From Photobacterium pectinilyticum (GTDB lineage Bacteria > Pseudomonadota > Gammaproteobacteria > Enterobacterales > Vibrionaceae): a DNA stretch of 40,262 nt. Shown piece by piece: positions 9,715 through 17,939 of the stretch. Under the pieces are notes generated by a model, which made no database searches, had not been told where the DNA came from, and worked only from the letters and a program-made list of their open reading frames with translations. Where the stretch lies: positions 1-40,262 of the forward strand of contig NZ_JANEYT010000042.1 of NCBI RefSeq assembly GCF_024357955.1, given 5' to 3'. The translations under genes were made by a program, and so were the position numbers. The stretch's first letter is position 1, and every line of letters begins with the position of its first letter.

Positions 9715-9737
9715 CCTCCTCAAACTATATATTGAGG
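9715..9737 (-). promoter_or_regulatory. Hairpin overlapping the rhaB ribosome-binding site
   Basis: On the minus-strand transcript CCTCAA (9737-9732) can pair with TTGAGG (9723-9718) across an eight-base AU loop. The last three bases of the right arm are the first three of the AGGAGG ribosome site of rhaB. Folding would partly hide that site, so it could tune translation or act as a weak thermosensor. The stem is only six pairs and no function is proven. Confidence 0.35.
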
Positions 9738-9838
9738 ATAATTTTTTGCTGTTTAGATAACCTTTAGAGTATTTACCGTCCAAGTACGATAAGTAGTCAA
9801 TAATCAAAGAGAGCCCGTATTCAGGTCACAATATTAAC

Positions 9839-10387
9839 TTAAAGCGACGTCTCTAAAATCTCTGGACTTGGATTAGCAATAACGCAATGATTACAAAGAA
9901 CCCCCTTATCTTTAACCCGTTCACACGCAATCTCCACCGCCGATTGCACAGCAGAAACATCTCCGTTTAGTGTCACAACACCTTTACCACCAATCGCCAT
10001 TGCCAATTGGATATCCATTAACTGAACATCACTGGCCTTTACTGCTGCATCAGCAGCTTCAATCACTGCAGCTATAGAGAAGGTTTCAATCACACCTAAT
10101 GCGCCGCCACGAGGTATCTCGCTAGTACCTGAAATGGCCAAGAAAACATCCGGATGGATATTAGAGATGATGGCCTCATCAATCACATCACCACCTCCGG
10201 CTTGTAGTCCATGCTCAACCGCTGCCCTTACCGCGCCAATATCACCATTGACTAAAACAATAAATTTACCGGGACAGGTAGTGCGATGAAACACGATACT
10301 CACGTTAGCCGCTTTAACCATGGCATCAGCGACCTGATATCCCCTGGCAATGGAGTTCAATTCAATACAGCCTATTGCGTTGTTCAT
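9839..10387 (-). CDS. pduT: Tandem-domain microcompartment shell protein with Fe-S pore cysteine (PduT)
   Basis: The product has two BMC domains in tandem: residues about 3-90 (AIGCIELNSIARGYQVADAM) and 96-180 (ALGVIETFSIAAVIEAADAA). It therefore forms a trimeric pseudohexamer. In PduT a cysteine at residue 38 of each chain holds one [4Fe-4S] cluster at the trimer pore. With the ATG at 10387 as start, the cysteine in TTCPGKF is residue 38 here too. A GTG two codons upstream overlaps the pduS stop, but GGAG seven bases ahead favours the ATG. The stop-to-start gap after pduS is two bases, so the pair is translated together. It is the last BMC gene before the rha block. Confidence 0.93.
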   Translation of the reverse strand: MNNAIGCIELNSIARGYQVADAMVKAANVSIVFHRTTCPGKFIVLVNGDIGAVRAAVEHGLQAGGGDVIDEAIISNIHPDVFLAISGTSEIPRGGALGVIETFSIAAVIEAADAAVKASDVQLMDIQLAMAIGGKGVVTLNGDVSAVQSAVEIACERVKDKGVLCNHCVIANPSPEILETSL

Positions 10388-10389
10388 TT

Positions 10390-11715
10390 TCACTCTCCCG
10401 TCCCCTCAATGACAATTTGATCAGAGACGCTTATAACTTGCCCATCAATGCTGGCATGCATTGCGACACTCAAACTATCTGCCGCTGCACGTGCCACCAT
10501 ATCTCCTTTCTTAACCTGCTGCCCAACCTCAACAATGGACTCCGCTGGACGTCCAATATGTTGCTGAAGAGAAATAGAAACCTGTTTAACGACGGGAAAG
10601 TTTTGCAAATATTCGGCTGGACGCTGGTAGTAGTCCAACACTTCTAGACGACGCATCAAACGAGATGTTGCAACACCACGATACGCTTTAAGAGGGTGAA
10701 CTTGTAAAGTATTAGCCTGAAGTTGCTGTGGGCTGCGCATCAAGTTTTGCGCGCCTAGTCCTTGCTTAGCAAGGCGACAAATACGCTGAGGATCGGCGCC
10801 TTCGGGGCAAGACCACATGGTGCACAGATTACAGCCGCAACAAGGTTGCGCTGCCTGAGCATGGTTCGTATCGGCCATAAGGGCAGCACGCATCGCCTTT
10901 CTCGGATCAACCGGGTAACCAAGCAAGGCCCGAGGACAAAGTGCAGTGCACTGTCCACACTGATCACAGGCTGAACGGGCAATTTTCACTGCCTGAGCAT
11001 CGCTACGCTCCTTAATTTTTGCCACACGGCTCTGCGCTTTGAGTATCAACAGTCCACTCGAGGTTTTGGTCAAAGGCTTAAATACATCACGGGTAACACT
11101 ACCCATCATCGGCCCCCCTTCGATGATCACATAATCGTCGCAGGTGATACGCCCGGCAAGAGCGATGGCATCAGCATAACGCATACCAACGGGGAGGCGC
11201 GCGGTGAAGGGGCGCTCTACTTCTCCATGTACAGTAACCATGGTTTCCGTCACTGGCTTATCCTGACTAGCCCAATAGACGTTGATTAATGATTCGACAT
11301 TATTAACCACGATACCAATATCTTTCGGAAGTCCACCCGCAGGGATACGCTGACCTGTTGCACGATAAACCAATTCAACCTCATCCCCGGCAGGATAAGT
11401 ATCTTCCATTTCCAAGATTGAGATTGAAGCAGGCAATAACGGACGCAACGTGGTAATTGTTTGACTATTTTTTTTCTTGATGCCAATAATCCCACGCGAC
11501 GCCCCCACCTGCGCCATGACCATTTCCATTCCTTTTATCAAGGCCTGGCTATCCTGCAGCATCAGAAACTGATCCTTATTGAGTAAGGGTTCACATTCCG
11601 CGCCGTTGGCTATCAAGGTATCAACGTGGCAGTTAAGTTTCATATAAATAGGAAAGCCTGCGCCGCCCGCACCTACCACACCTGCACTTTGAAGTTGTTG
11701 CAAGAAAGGATTCAT
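10390..11715 (-). CDS. pduS: RnfC-like flavin/Fe-S electron-transfer protein (PduS)
   Basis: PduS of Salmonella is a flavin and iron-sulfur protein described as a cobalamin reductase that binds the shell protein PduT. This 441-aa homologue has the N-terminal NADH/flavin-binding region (GVVGAGGAGFPIYMKL), the SLBB-like middle (PVGMRYADAIAL), and two ferredoxin-type cysteine sets (CDQCGQCTALCP and CCGCNLCTMWSCP). The C-terminal biotinyl-like barrel ends in GQVISV. The start at 11715 is chosen because GGAGG lies six bases ahead. No B12-dependent enzyme is coded in this window, so a role in feeding electrons to the radical-SAM activase or in redox balance through PduT is a reasonable alternative to cobalamin reduction. 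That role is inference. Confidence 0.92.
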   Translation of the reverse strand: MNPFLQQLQSAGVVGAGGAGFPIYMKLNCHVDTLIANGAECEPLLNKDQFLMLQDSQALIKGMEMVMAQVGASRGIIGIKKKNSQTITTLRPLLPASISILEMEDTYPAGDEVELVYRATGQRIPAGGLPKDIGIVVNNVESLINVYWASQDKPVTETMVTVHGEVERPFTARLPVGMRYADAIALAGRITCDDYVIIEGGPMMGSVTRDVFKPLTKTSSGLLILKAQSRVAKIKERSDAQAVKIARSACDQCGQCTALCPRALLGYPVDPRKAMRAALMADTNHAQAAQPCCGCNLCTMWSCPEGADPQRICRLAKQGLGAQNLMRSPQQLQANTLQVHPLKAYRGVATSRLMRRLEVLDYYQRPAEYLQNFPVVKQVSISLQQHIGRPAESIVEVGQQVKKGDMVARAAADSLSVAMHASIDGQVISVSDQIVIEGTGE

Positions 11716-11750
11716 CCATAACCTCCGGTAACACATCCAATCTACATCTG

Positions 11751-11784
11751 CTCTCTTAGGGCTATAAGCGTCGCCCTAAGAGAG
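11751..11784 (-). other. 12-bp stem intercistronic hairpin between fucO-like and pduS genes
   Basis: CTCTCTTAGGGC (11751-11762) and GCCCTAAGAGAG (11773-11784) are perfect inverted repeats with a ten-base loop. They lie in the 78-bp gap after the alcohol dehydrogenase stop. No U-run follows on the transcript, so it looks like an mRNA stabiliser or processing site rather than a terminator. Confidence 0.65.
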
Positions 11785-11793
11785 AACAAGTCA

Positions 11794-12942
11794 TCAGAGT
11801 GACTGCATGTACAAGGCGAGTACTTCATCAGCCGTCATTGCGACTGGGTTACCCCCAGCACATGGGTCAGCCATGGCACTGGCCACCCACTGCTTAACAT
11901 CTTCCTCTGTCACACCCAACCCACTAAACCCGCGCGGAATACCAACCCGTTCGTTCAAATCTCGAATGGCATTGACCGCAACAATACTCGCTTCCTCGTC
12001 GCTCATTGCACTAACATCGCAACCCAATGCCACCGCCAACTTGGCAAAGGCGGCAACGCGATGTGGACGGTTAAATTCACACACAATCGGCAACAAGATG
12101 GCATTACACACACCATGAGGGAGGTTCTTATGTGCACCCGCCGGGTGTGCCATTGCATGTACCATACCCAAGCCCGCACTGTTAAATGCCATGCCAGCAA
12201 GAAACTGTCCCAGCGCCATCATTTCGCGCGCCTCAACGTTTGAACCATCTTCGACAGCATGAGGCAGATATTGAGCAATTAAGCGCACCGATTCCAAGGC
12301 TGAATGATTAGTTAGAATATGCGCACCAACCGACACATAGGCCTCAACGGCATGGGTCAATGCATCCATACCCGTAGCTGCTGTCACATCCGCAGGCAAA
12401 CCAAGCATAATGCTCGGGTCATTCACCGACACATCGGGGATAATATTGCTGTCGATAATTACGCATTTCACTTTATTCGCTTCATCAGTAATTACCGCAT
12501 TACTAGTCACTTCAGCAGCCGTACCCGCTGTAGTATTGATCGCGTATAGTGGCACTCCGGCATGCTTAACCATGCCGACACCGGTATAATCTGTTATTGG
12601 TCGAGGATTAGCCGACAATATTTTTACTGCCTTCGCTGTATCAATTGCACTTCCTCCACCAAAAGCGATGATATAGCTAGCACCACTCTCCATAAAATAT
12701 TCATATGCTTTATCAACAACAGCGACTGTAGGGTTAGGAATAGTGTCATTAAAACACGTGTATGAAAGACCACTTTGATCTAGTTGCTCACACAATGGCT
12801 TCAGAAGACCTAATTTCTCTAATGCAGAATCAGCAATAATCAATCCATGGCCCGGCTCACTGCCTGCCAACTTCATGACCATTTCATTAATTGCATTTTC
12901 ACCAGAAATATTGATTTTTGGGAATGCGAGTGTAAACGCCAT
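11794..12942 (-). CDS. Iron-type alcohol dehydrogenase, probable lactaldehyde reductase (FucO/YiaY-like)
   Basis: This group III (iron-dependent) alcohol dehydrogenase is about 382 aa. It has the NAD-binding IIAFGGGSAIDTAKAVKIL, the INTTAGTAAEVTSNAVI segment and the metal-ligand region TGMDALTHAVEAYVS. The two further histidine motifs are in GLGMVHAMAHPAGAHKNLPH. By eye it is nearer to E. coli YiaY and FucO than to PduQ. The most economical role is reduction of L-lactaldehyde from RhaD to 1,2-propanediol, joining the rha and microcompartment halves. It could instead be a second 1-propanol dehydrogenase. No N-terminal encapsulation helix is evident. TGGAG precedes the ATG at 12942, which is preferred over an upstream codon at 12954. 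Confidence 0.85.
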   Translation of the reverse strand: MAFTLAFPKINISGENAINEMVMKLAGSEPGHGLIIADSALEKLGLLKPLCEQLDQSGLSYTCFNDTIPNPTVAVVDKAYEYFMESGASYIIAFGGGSAIDTAKAVKILSANPRPITDYTGVGMVKHAGVPLYAINTTAGTAAEVTSNAVITDEANKVKCVIIDSNIIPDVSVNDPSIMLGLPADVTAATGMDALTHAVEAYVSVGAHILTNHSALESVRLIAQYLPHAVEDGSNVEAREMMALGQFLAGMAFNSAGLGMVHAMAHPAGAHKNLPHGVCNAILLPIVCEFNRPHRVAAFAKLAVALGCDVSAMSDEEASIVAVNAIRDLNERVGIPRGFSGLGVTEEDVKQWVASAMADPCAGGNPVAMTADEVLALYMQSL

Positions 12943-13000
12943 AATATACTCCATTAATACATAAATTATTATATTTAAAAACAGTCGGCTTTAATTAAGA

Positions 13001-14185
13001 TCAAAAGCCAATCAATTCAATAGTTTCTCTTGCAATCATTCGTTGCTCGTCTGTATTGATAACCATGACTTTGGTATTACTGTCTTCAGTATTTATAAAT
13101 AAGCTATTATTATTATTTTCTTCTTCATCAATACTAATTCCCATAAAGCCGAGAGAATCAGTAATATTTTTCCTAATTATTGATGAGTTTTCACCGATTC
13201 CCCCTGTAAAGACAAGGATATCGATACCATTTAGAAGAGCCGCATAAGCACCAATCGTCTCAATAACTCTACCTTCAAACATTTGAAGTGCTAAAGCAGC
13301 TCTAGAGTGCCCTAACTCACCCGCTTCTTCTAACACACGGCAATCATCTGACATCCCTGAAACCCCCAGCAAACCAGAAGCATTGTTCATCATTTCACTG
13401 ACATCTCGATTGCTCATCGGTGTATTAGTGGCTAAATAAATCGGTAAGGAAGGATCGATATCACCGCAGCGTGTCCCCATCATTAGTCCTGCTAAAGGGG
13501 TAAAACCCATGCTCGTCGCAACCGATTTTCCTCCTTTAATAGCGCAAATACTCGCACCACTGCCAAGATGGCAAGATATCACCCGAGTGGGTTTATCTGC
13601 GGAACAATGCTCTGTGACATACGTACTGATATATTGATGACTGATACCGTGAAAGCCGAATCGACGAATTCCATAACGTTCATACAATTCATACGGCAGA
13701 GGATAAAGGAACTGCACTTCGTCCAAAGTCTGATGATAAGCAGTATCAAACACAGCAACATGTACAGCATTAGGCAAAGTGGCTTCAAAAGCCTCAATAC
13801 AAAGAAGATTAATTGGATTGTGAATCGGGGCTAATTTGGTCAACTCTGCTATGGTATTTTTTACCTGGCTATTAATAATTACAGGCTGAGAGTAATGCTC
13901 ACCACCATGCGCAACTCGGTGTCCAATATAATCAATGTCTTCTAAGGAATTAATAATACTTTGCTGGATAAGAAAAGTTATCAAGTAATCAACAGCATAA
14001 GCAAAATCACATTCAGTGAGTGTTTCCTCATACTTTTTTGTGCCTATTCTGACGATAAATCTCGTTGACGAGGAGCACACTCCATCAAAATACCCAGAAA
14101 TTAGGCAGTGCTCTTCTGGCATATTAAATAACTGAAATTTCAGTGATGAACTTCCACCATTCACTGATAAAACATTTTTGTTCAT
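13001..14185 (-). CDS. pduW: Acetate/propionate kinase
   Basis: The enzyme transfers phosphate from propionyl- or acetyl-phosphate to ADP, giving ATP at the end of the propanediol route. The 394-aa sequence has the full AckA-type motif set: VNGGSSSLKFQLF, HRVAHGGE, VFDTAYHQT, RRFGFHGISHQY, SCHLGSGASICAI, MGTRCGDIDP and FTGGIGENSS. Its place between pduU and the alcohol dehydrogenase in a BMC operon suggests it is the dedicated propionate kinase, although AckA enzymes accept both acyl groups. The ribosome site is AAGGA before the ATG. Codon use is more AT-rich than in the neighbouring pdu genes. Confidence 0.93.
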   Translation of the reverse strand: MNKNVLSVNGGSSSLKFQLFNMPEEHCLISGYFDGVCSSSTRFIVRIGTKKYEETLTECDFAYAVDYLITFLIQQSIINSLEDIDYIGHRVAHGGEHYSQPVIINSQVKNTIAELTKLAPIHNPINLLCIEAFEATLPNAVHVAVFDTAYHQTLDEVQFLYPLPYELYERYGIRRFGFHGISHQYISTYVTEHCSADKPTRVISCHLGSGASICAIKGGKSVATSMGFTPLAGLMMGTRCGDIDPSLPIYLATNTPMSNRDVSEMMNNASGLLGVSGMSDDCRVLEEAGELGHSRAALALQMFEGRVIETIGAYAALLNGIDILVFTGGIGENSSIIRKNITDSLGFMGISIDEEENNNNSLFINTEDSNTKVMVINTDEQRMIARETIELIGF

Positions 14186-14248
14186 TTATCTTCCTTGTGG
14201 ATATTTACTGATTTAACTATGTAGATATAAACATCAGTTATTGAATAT

Positions 14249-14593
14249 TTAAGTTCGAGTTAAAGGGCAAACTGCAAAATTCATTACCCCACCTAATGTT
14301 TCTCTTACTTGCTCTAACGCATACTCGACGGAGGACATATCTCCTTTTATCACTACCGAACCATTACCTTCATCGATTTGTTCTACACTAACTGAACCTG
14401 ATTTAGTTGCTAAATCAGCCGCAATAATCGCTGCCTCGCTAGGAGAAATAGTAATCAAACCAATTGCGTTACCTTCAAGACGATAATTCAGTGCCTTTAC
14501 CACCTCAATGCCGGGATTTGCAATTAAGTGAATTAAGGATACTTCTTTCCCAGGTACATATTCCTGAATGACCCTTTCTTGGTGGCTACGCAT
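14249..14593 (-). CDS. pduU: Circularly permuted microcompartment shell protein (PduU/EutS)
   Basis: This short BMC protein of 114 aa from the chosen start matches the permuted PduU/EutS class. It opens with the strand motif QERVIQEYVPGKEVSLIHLI, which lines the beta-barrel capping the hexamer, and continues with NAIGLITISPSEAAIIAADL and GSVVIKGDMSSVEYALEQV. A frame extending 18 codons further upstream is open, but GGAAGGAA sits seven bases before the ATG at 14593 and the family starts here. It follows pduQ closely. Its job is a minor shell facet, and in related systems the cap is a possible docking point for cargo. Confidence 0.93.
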   Translation of the reverse strand: MRSHQERVIQEYVPGKEVSLIHLIANPGIEVVKALNYRLEGNAIGLITISPSEAAIIAADLATKSGSVSVEQIDEGNGSVVIKGDMSSVEYALEQVRETLGGVMNFAVCPLTRT

Positions 14594-14622
14594 TATTCGT
14601 TCCTTCCGGTTTATTATGCTAT

Positions 14623-15732
14623 TTATATTGCACGGATAATTTCGCAAATCTCTTTAACGTCGGGCCGAACAGGGTTTGTTTTTAGTGTGATATCCTGCTG
14701 TGCTTGGTTGGCTATCGCGAGCAAAAGGTGTTCATCATTTTTGGGGATTAAATTTAACCTTGCACCCACTTCGGTTATCCCAACAGCATCAATTAAGACC
14801 CTTGTTTCATGGATCAACGCATCAGCACCAGTCTTACAATCGGCTCCCCGGGGAACGAAACCGAGACAGCGAGCCAACCGCGCATACGTCGCTTCCGTTT
14901 TATTACATTTTCGATTGAACTCCATAACAGAGGTCAGTAACAGCGCATTAGCCAAGCCATGAGGTATGTGTAATGTTGCACCTAACTGATGCGCAATGGC
15001 ATGTGTGAGCCCCAAGCCAGCATGATTGAATGCCATTCCGGCAAGGCATGACGCATTATGTAGTTTTTCACGAGCTTCAATATCGTTACCATCAATAAAA
15101 GCTGGCTTTAAATACTTAAACACTAACGTTATGGCCTTTTCTGCAAGAGCATTACTGAAATCGTCACTCTTAGCCGACACTACGGCCTCAATAGCATGGG
15201 TTAGAACATCAATGCCTGTATTTGCCGTTACCGCTGGCGGTACAGTCAACGTTTGACTTGGGTCAAGGATTGCGATGTCCGGCAAGAGTTCATCATCAAC
15301 TAACGGCACCTTGATCTGGCGCTCTGGTTGAGAAATCACACTGATGTTTGTCACTTCAGAGCCCGTTCCGCTCGTCGTAGGTATCACAATAAAGCAACCA
15401 CTGTGATACCCTCTCTTTTGTCCAACGAAACGAATTGCTTTGGTCAAATCAATCGCTGATCCTCCACCGTAAGCAATGACGACATCTGGCTCAAAAGCCT
15501 CCATTACCGACACACCCTTCGCTACATCTTCCGTCGTAGGATCAGGCTTAACGTCTGTAAATAGCGCAACTTGATTACGCTGACTCAACCCCGTAACAAT
15601 TTGCTTTAACGCCTCAGTTTCGGAAAGAAATGGGTCGCATACCAACCAGATACGCTTCTTACATAGCTGATACAACGCAGCAAGACTATTAGGACCACTT
15701 ATTAGCTTTGTCGGAATAGAAAATGGCTTCAT
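14623..15732 (-). CDS. pduQ: 1-propanol dehydrogenase, iron-type (PduQ)
   Basis: PduQ reduces propionaldehyde to 1-propanol and regenerates NAD+ inside the compartment for PduP. The protein has the iron-ADH motifs VVIAYGGGSAIDLTKAIRFV, IPTTSGTGSEVTNISVI, GIDVLTHAIEAVVSA and GLGLTHAIAHQLGATLHIPH, so all metal ligands appear intact. The position right after pduP supports PduQ. The ATG at 15732 is 13 bases past the pduP stop. A GTG at 15768 would overlap pduP and add 12 residues, so the exact start is uncertain. The 369-aa length fits the family. Confidence 0.92.
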   Translation of the reverse strand: MKPFSIPTKLISGPNSLAALYQLCKKRIWLVCDPFLSETEALKQIVTGLSQRNQVALFTDVKPDPTTEDVAKGVSVMEAFEPDVVIAYGGGSAIDLTKAIRFVGQKRGYHSGCFIVIPTTSGTGSEVTNISVISQPERQIKVPLVDDELLPDIAILDPSQTLTVPPAVTANTGIDVLTHAIEAVVSAKSDDFSNALAEKAITLVFKYLKPAFIDGNDIEAREKLHNASCLAGMAFNHAGLGLTHAIAHQLGATLHIPHGLANALLLTSVMEFNRKCNKTEATYARLARCLGFVPRGADCKTGADALIHETRVLIDAVGITEVGARLNLIPKNDEHLLLAIANQAQQDITLKTNPVRPDVKEICEIIRAI

Positions 15733-15745
15733 GGCAGTCAGTCTC

Positions 15746-17143
15746 TCAGCGAATATTAAAGGCTTCACTCAATACGCAACGACGTAGCCGTGCGAAAGAT
15801 CGTGCAGAGGTCGTCCCCTCGCCCGTAGGGGTTGCAATGGTAAAGGTTGTAAAGCCCTCAGCACCCACACCAATCCCGGCAAACGATGGAGCATTCTTAA
15901 CAAAGATGCTGGTACGCATCACTCTTGCCGCACGATTAAGGTTATCAATATTCTTCGAATGCATGATCGCGGTATGCAAATTACCACCCTCAACACGCAG
16001 TGCCGCTGACAGTGCGTCATCAAAGCTTGACGCCACTGCAACGGGAAGAAGAGGCATCAATTGCTCAACCAGCATTAACGGATCGTCAGCACCAACCTCA
16101 ACCACCACCAGCTTAGGAGAACCATTGAAGTCTATCCCTGCCGCTTCCAAGATGGATGCCGGGCTTTTACCTACTAGCGACTTATTCGCCTCACCTTTCT
16201 CGTTAATAACTAATTGACGCAGGCGAGCAACTTCAACTGGGTCTTGCACCCAACATGCCCCATTGGCATCGAATGCCTTTAAAAGTGGCTGCGCAACAGA
16301 TTCAACGACAAGCACTGCTTTTTCAGCGATACATGGCAGGTTATAGTCAAATGATGCCCCGCTAATAATATCCTTAGCTGCTTTTTCGATATCAGCGCTT
16401 TCATCAACAATCACTGGCGGATTACCCGCTCCCGCACCAATCACCTTCTTACCCGTCTTCATTGCCATATTGACAATGCCAGGGCCTCCCGTAACCACTA
16501 GTAGGGGGATATCTGGGTGTACCATCATCTCCTTGGTTGAATCAAAGCTCGGCGTACTGACACTCACCACCAAATTACGAATCCCACAAACATCAAAAAT
16601 GATCTGTTCAACCTTATTAATCAGCCAAATAGAGACATCCTTTGCACCAGGGTGTGGACTAAAAATCACACTGTTACCTGCCGCTATCATGCTAATCGCA
16701 TTATTAATAATGGTTTCCGTCGGGTTGGTACTTGGTGCAATCGCACCAATAACCCCATAAGGCGAATATTCAAACAAGGTTAAACCACCATCCCCAGTCA
16801 ACGCTTGAGTCGCGAGATCTTCAGTACCAGGAGTATTCTCCAATGCGGCTTTGTTCTTCAGAACTTTATCGGAAACATTGCCCATTCCAGTTTCACGCCA
16901 AGCTTTTTCTGCCATTTCTGGAATGTCGTCAGCAAGAGCAACTCGCAGCCCATCAATGATTGCTTTACGCACTGACATAGGGCTAGCATTAAAATCAATG
17001 AACGCGTGTTTAGCAGCACTAATTGCCGCATCAACCGATTCAAAACCGGCACCATGTGCTCGCTGGGGTGTAAGGCTAATGCCTGCCTGTGCACTCTGCG
17101 CCAGTATATCCTTGACCAATAAATCGATATCTAAATTACTCAT
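15746..17143 (-). CDS. pduP: CoA-acylating propionaldehyde dehydrogenase (PduP)
   Basis: PduP oxidises propionaldehyde to propionyl-CoA with NAD+ in the shell lumen. The 465-aa product has a short amphipathic N-terminal helix (MSNLDIDLLVKDILAQSAQA) followed by a linker, the classic encapsulation-peptide layout. The aldehyde dehydrogenase core then follows, with YGVIGAIAPSTNPTETIINN, PLLVVTGGPGIVNMAM, GAGAGNPPVIVDE and the catalytic cysteine in FDYNLPCIAEK. It lies between pduN and pduQ with short gaps. Together with PduQ, PduL and the kinase it completes the dismutation of propionaldehyde. Confidence 0.95.
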   Translation of the reverse strand: MSNLDIDLLVKDILAQSAQAGISLTPQRAHGAGFESVDAAISAAKHAFIDFNASPMSVRKAIIDGLRVALADDIPEMAEKAWRETGMGNVSDKVLKNKAALENTPGTEDLATQALTGDGGLTLFEYSPYGVIGAIAPSTNPTETIINNAISMIAAGNSVIFSPHPGAKDVSIWLINKVEQIIFDVCGIRNLVVSVSTPSFDSTKEMMVHPDIPLLVVTGGPGIVNMAMKTGKKVIGAGAGNPPVIVDESADIEKAAKDIISGASFDYNLPCIAEKAVLVVESVAQPLLKAFDANGACWVQDPVEVARLRQLVINEKGEANKSLVGKSPASILEAAGIDFNGSPKLVVVEVGADDPLMLVEQLMPLLPVAVASSFDDALSAALRVEGGNLHTAIMHSKNIDNLNRAARVMRTSIFVKNAPSFAGIGVGAEGFTTFTIATPTGEGTTSARSFARLRRCVLSEAFNIR

Positions 17144-17199
17144 ACACTCTCGATTTCCTTTAACTATTCGGTGTCTAAATACTCAACAGCTGATAGCAC

Positions 17200-17469
17200 T
17201 CAATCGCAGTTCAAGCTATCAACGATGCCAACAATTACCTCATCAATACCCTGATTTGGCTCCTGAAAATATTGTCTTGCAGATGTCCCTTGGGCGACGA
17301 TAACAATCTCCCCGCCCCCAGCACCCACCGCATCGACTGCCACCTTTTGGGCGCCCAACGCAGTTTCGCCTCCTGCGGTTATCGGCTCAACCAGCATCAG
17401 TTTCTTACCGTTCAGTGAAGGGATCTTCTGGGGTACGACTGCCGAACCGATCACTTTTGCGAGATACAT
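17200..17469 (-). CDS. pduN: Microcompartment vertex protein (PduN/EutN/CcmL)
   Basis: This 89-aa BMC-P protein forms the pentamers that close the corners of the shell. The family pattern is complete: MYLAKVIGSAVVPQKIPSLNG, then KLMLVEPI, VAVDAVGAGGGEIVIVAQGTSAR and the ending VDEVIVGIVD-like stretch (GIDEVIVGIVDSL). AAGGAG is five bases before the ATG. The gene starts inside the 3' end of the pduM-like gene, with a 65-base overlap in another frame, which is larger than usual. Confidence 0.95.
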   Translation of the reverse strand: MYLAKVIGSAVVPQKIPSLNGKKLMLVEPITAGGETALGAQKVAVDAVGAGGGEIVIVAQGTSARQYFQEPNQGIDEVIVGIVDSLNCD

Positions 17470-17935
17470 ACCCTCTCCTTTTAGTTACCAAATAGACCTG
17501 CTCACGTTCCATATGCTCACGGGCTAAATCAGTGAGCTGTACACACGGCTGAGTTAACAACCAACATTGGCTTAGCAGAGCAACATCACCATAATTCAGC
17601 CACGCGTTCTCACGCAGATGGACCTCAACACCTTTGTGATCCCTAATATCTAGCGGTAATGGCACCAACGGTGACACAGGTAGCATCGGTAGCAATTGTC
17701 GATGAATAATCAAGCGCGTAGTTATCCCGATAGACCAAGCTTCCAACACAGTTTTCACTGCGGGGTGACTACTATCAAACTCAGTCAATGCCAGTAAAAA
17801 CACGAGATCTGGCAATACAATGTGAAACTGAGATACCCCTGATTCTTGTGCCAGCTCTACCAAAGAAGTCAATCCGGACTCCAGTTGACGAGGATGTAAG
17901 GCAATCACCTGACAATCTGATGGTGAATCCACCAT
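17405..17935 (-). CDS. pduM: Microcompartment assembly protein (PduM-like)
   Basis: The middle and late part of this 176-aa protein resembles Salmonella PduM, an assembly factor of unknown mechanism. The relevant stretches are AWSIGITTRLIIHRQLLPML, then VSPLVPLPL and NYGDVALLSQCWLL. The N-terminal third is not strongly recognisable. The C-terminus is unusual: after the point where PduM normally ends it runs on for about 20 basic, serine-rich residues (KRRGYVSRKSDRFGSRTPED) encoded over the start of pduN. CAGGAG lies seven bases before the ATG, which itself is just past the pduL stop. The identity is supported by position between pduL and pduN as well as sequence. Confidence 0.78.
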   Translation of the reverse strand: MVDSPSDCQVIALHPRQLESGLTSLVELAQESGVSQFHIVLPDLVFLLALTEFDSSHPAVKTVLEAWSIGITTRLIIHRQLLPMLPVSPLVPLPLDIRDHKGVEVHLRENAWLNYGDVALLSQCWLLTQPCVQLTDLAREHMEREQVYLVTKRRGYVSRKSDRFGSRTPEDPFTER

Positions 17936-17939
17936 GGCA

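Noticed and set aside
12061..12765. Several antisense open frames within the alcohol dehydrogenase and other pdu genes
   Set aside because: They lie wholly opposite strongly recognisable genes, lack ribosome sites and have implausible compositions.
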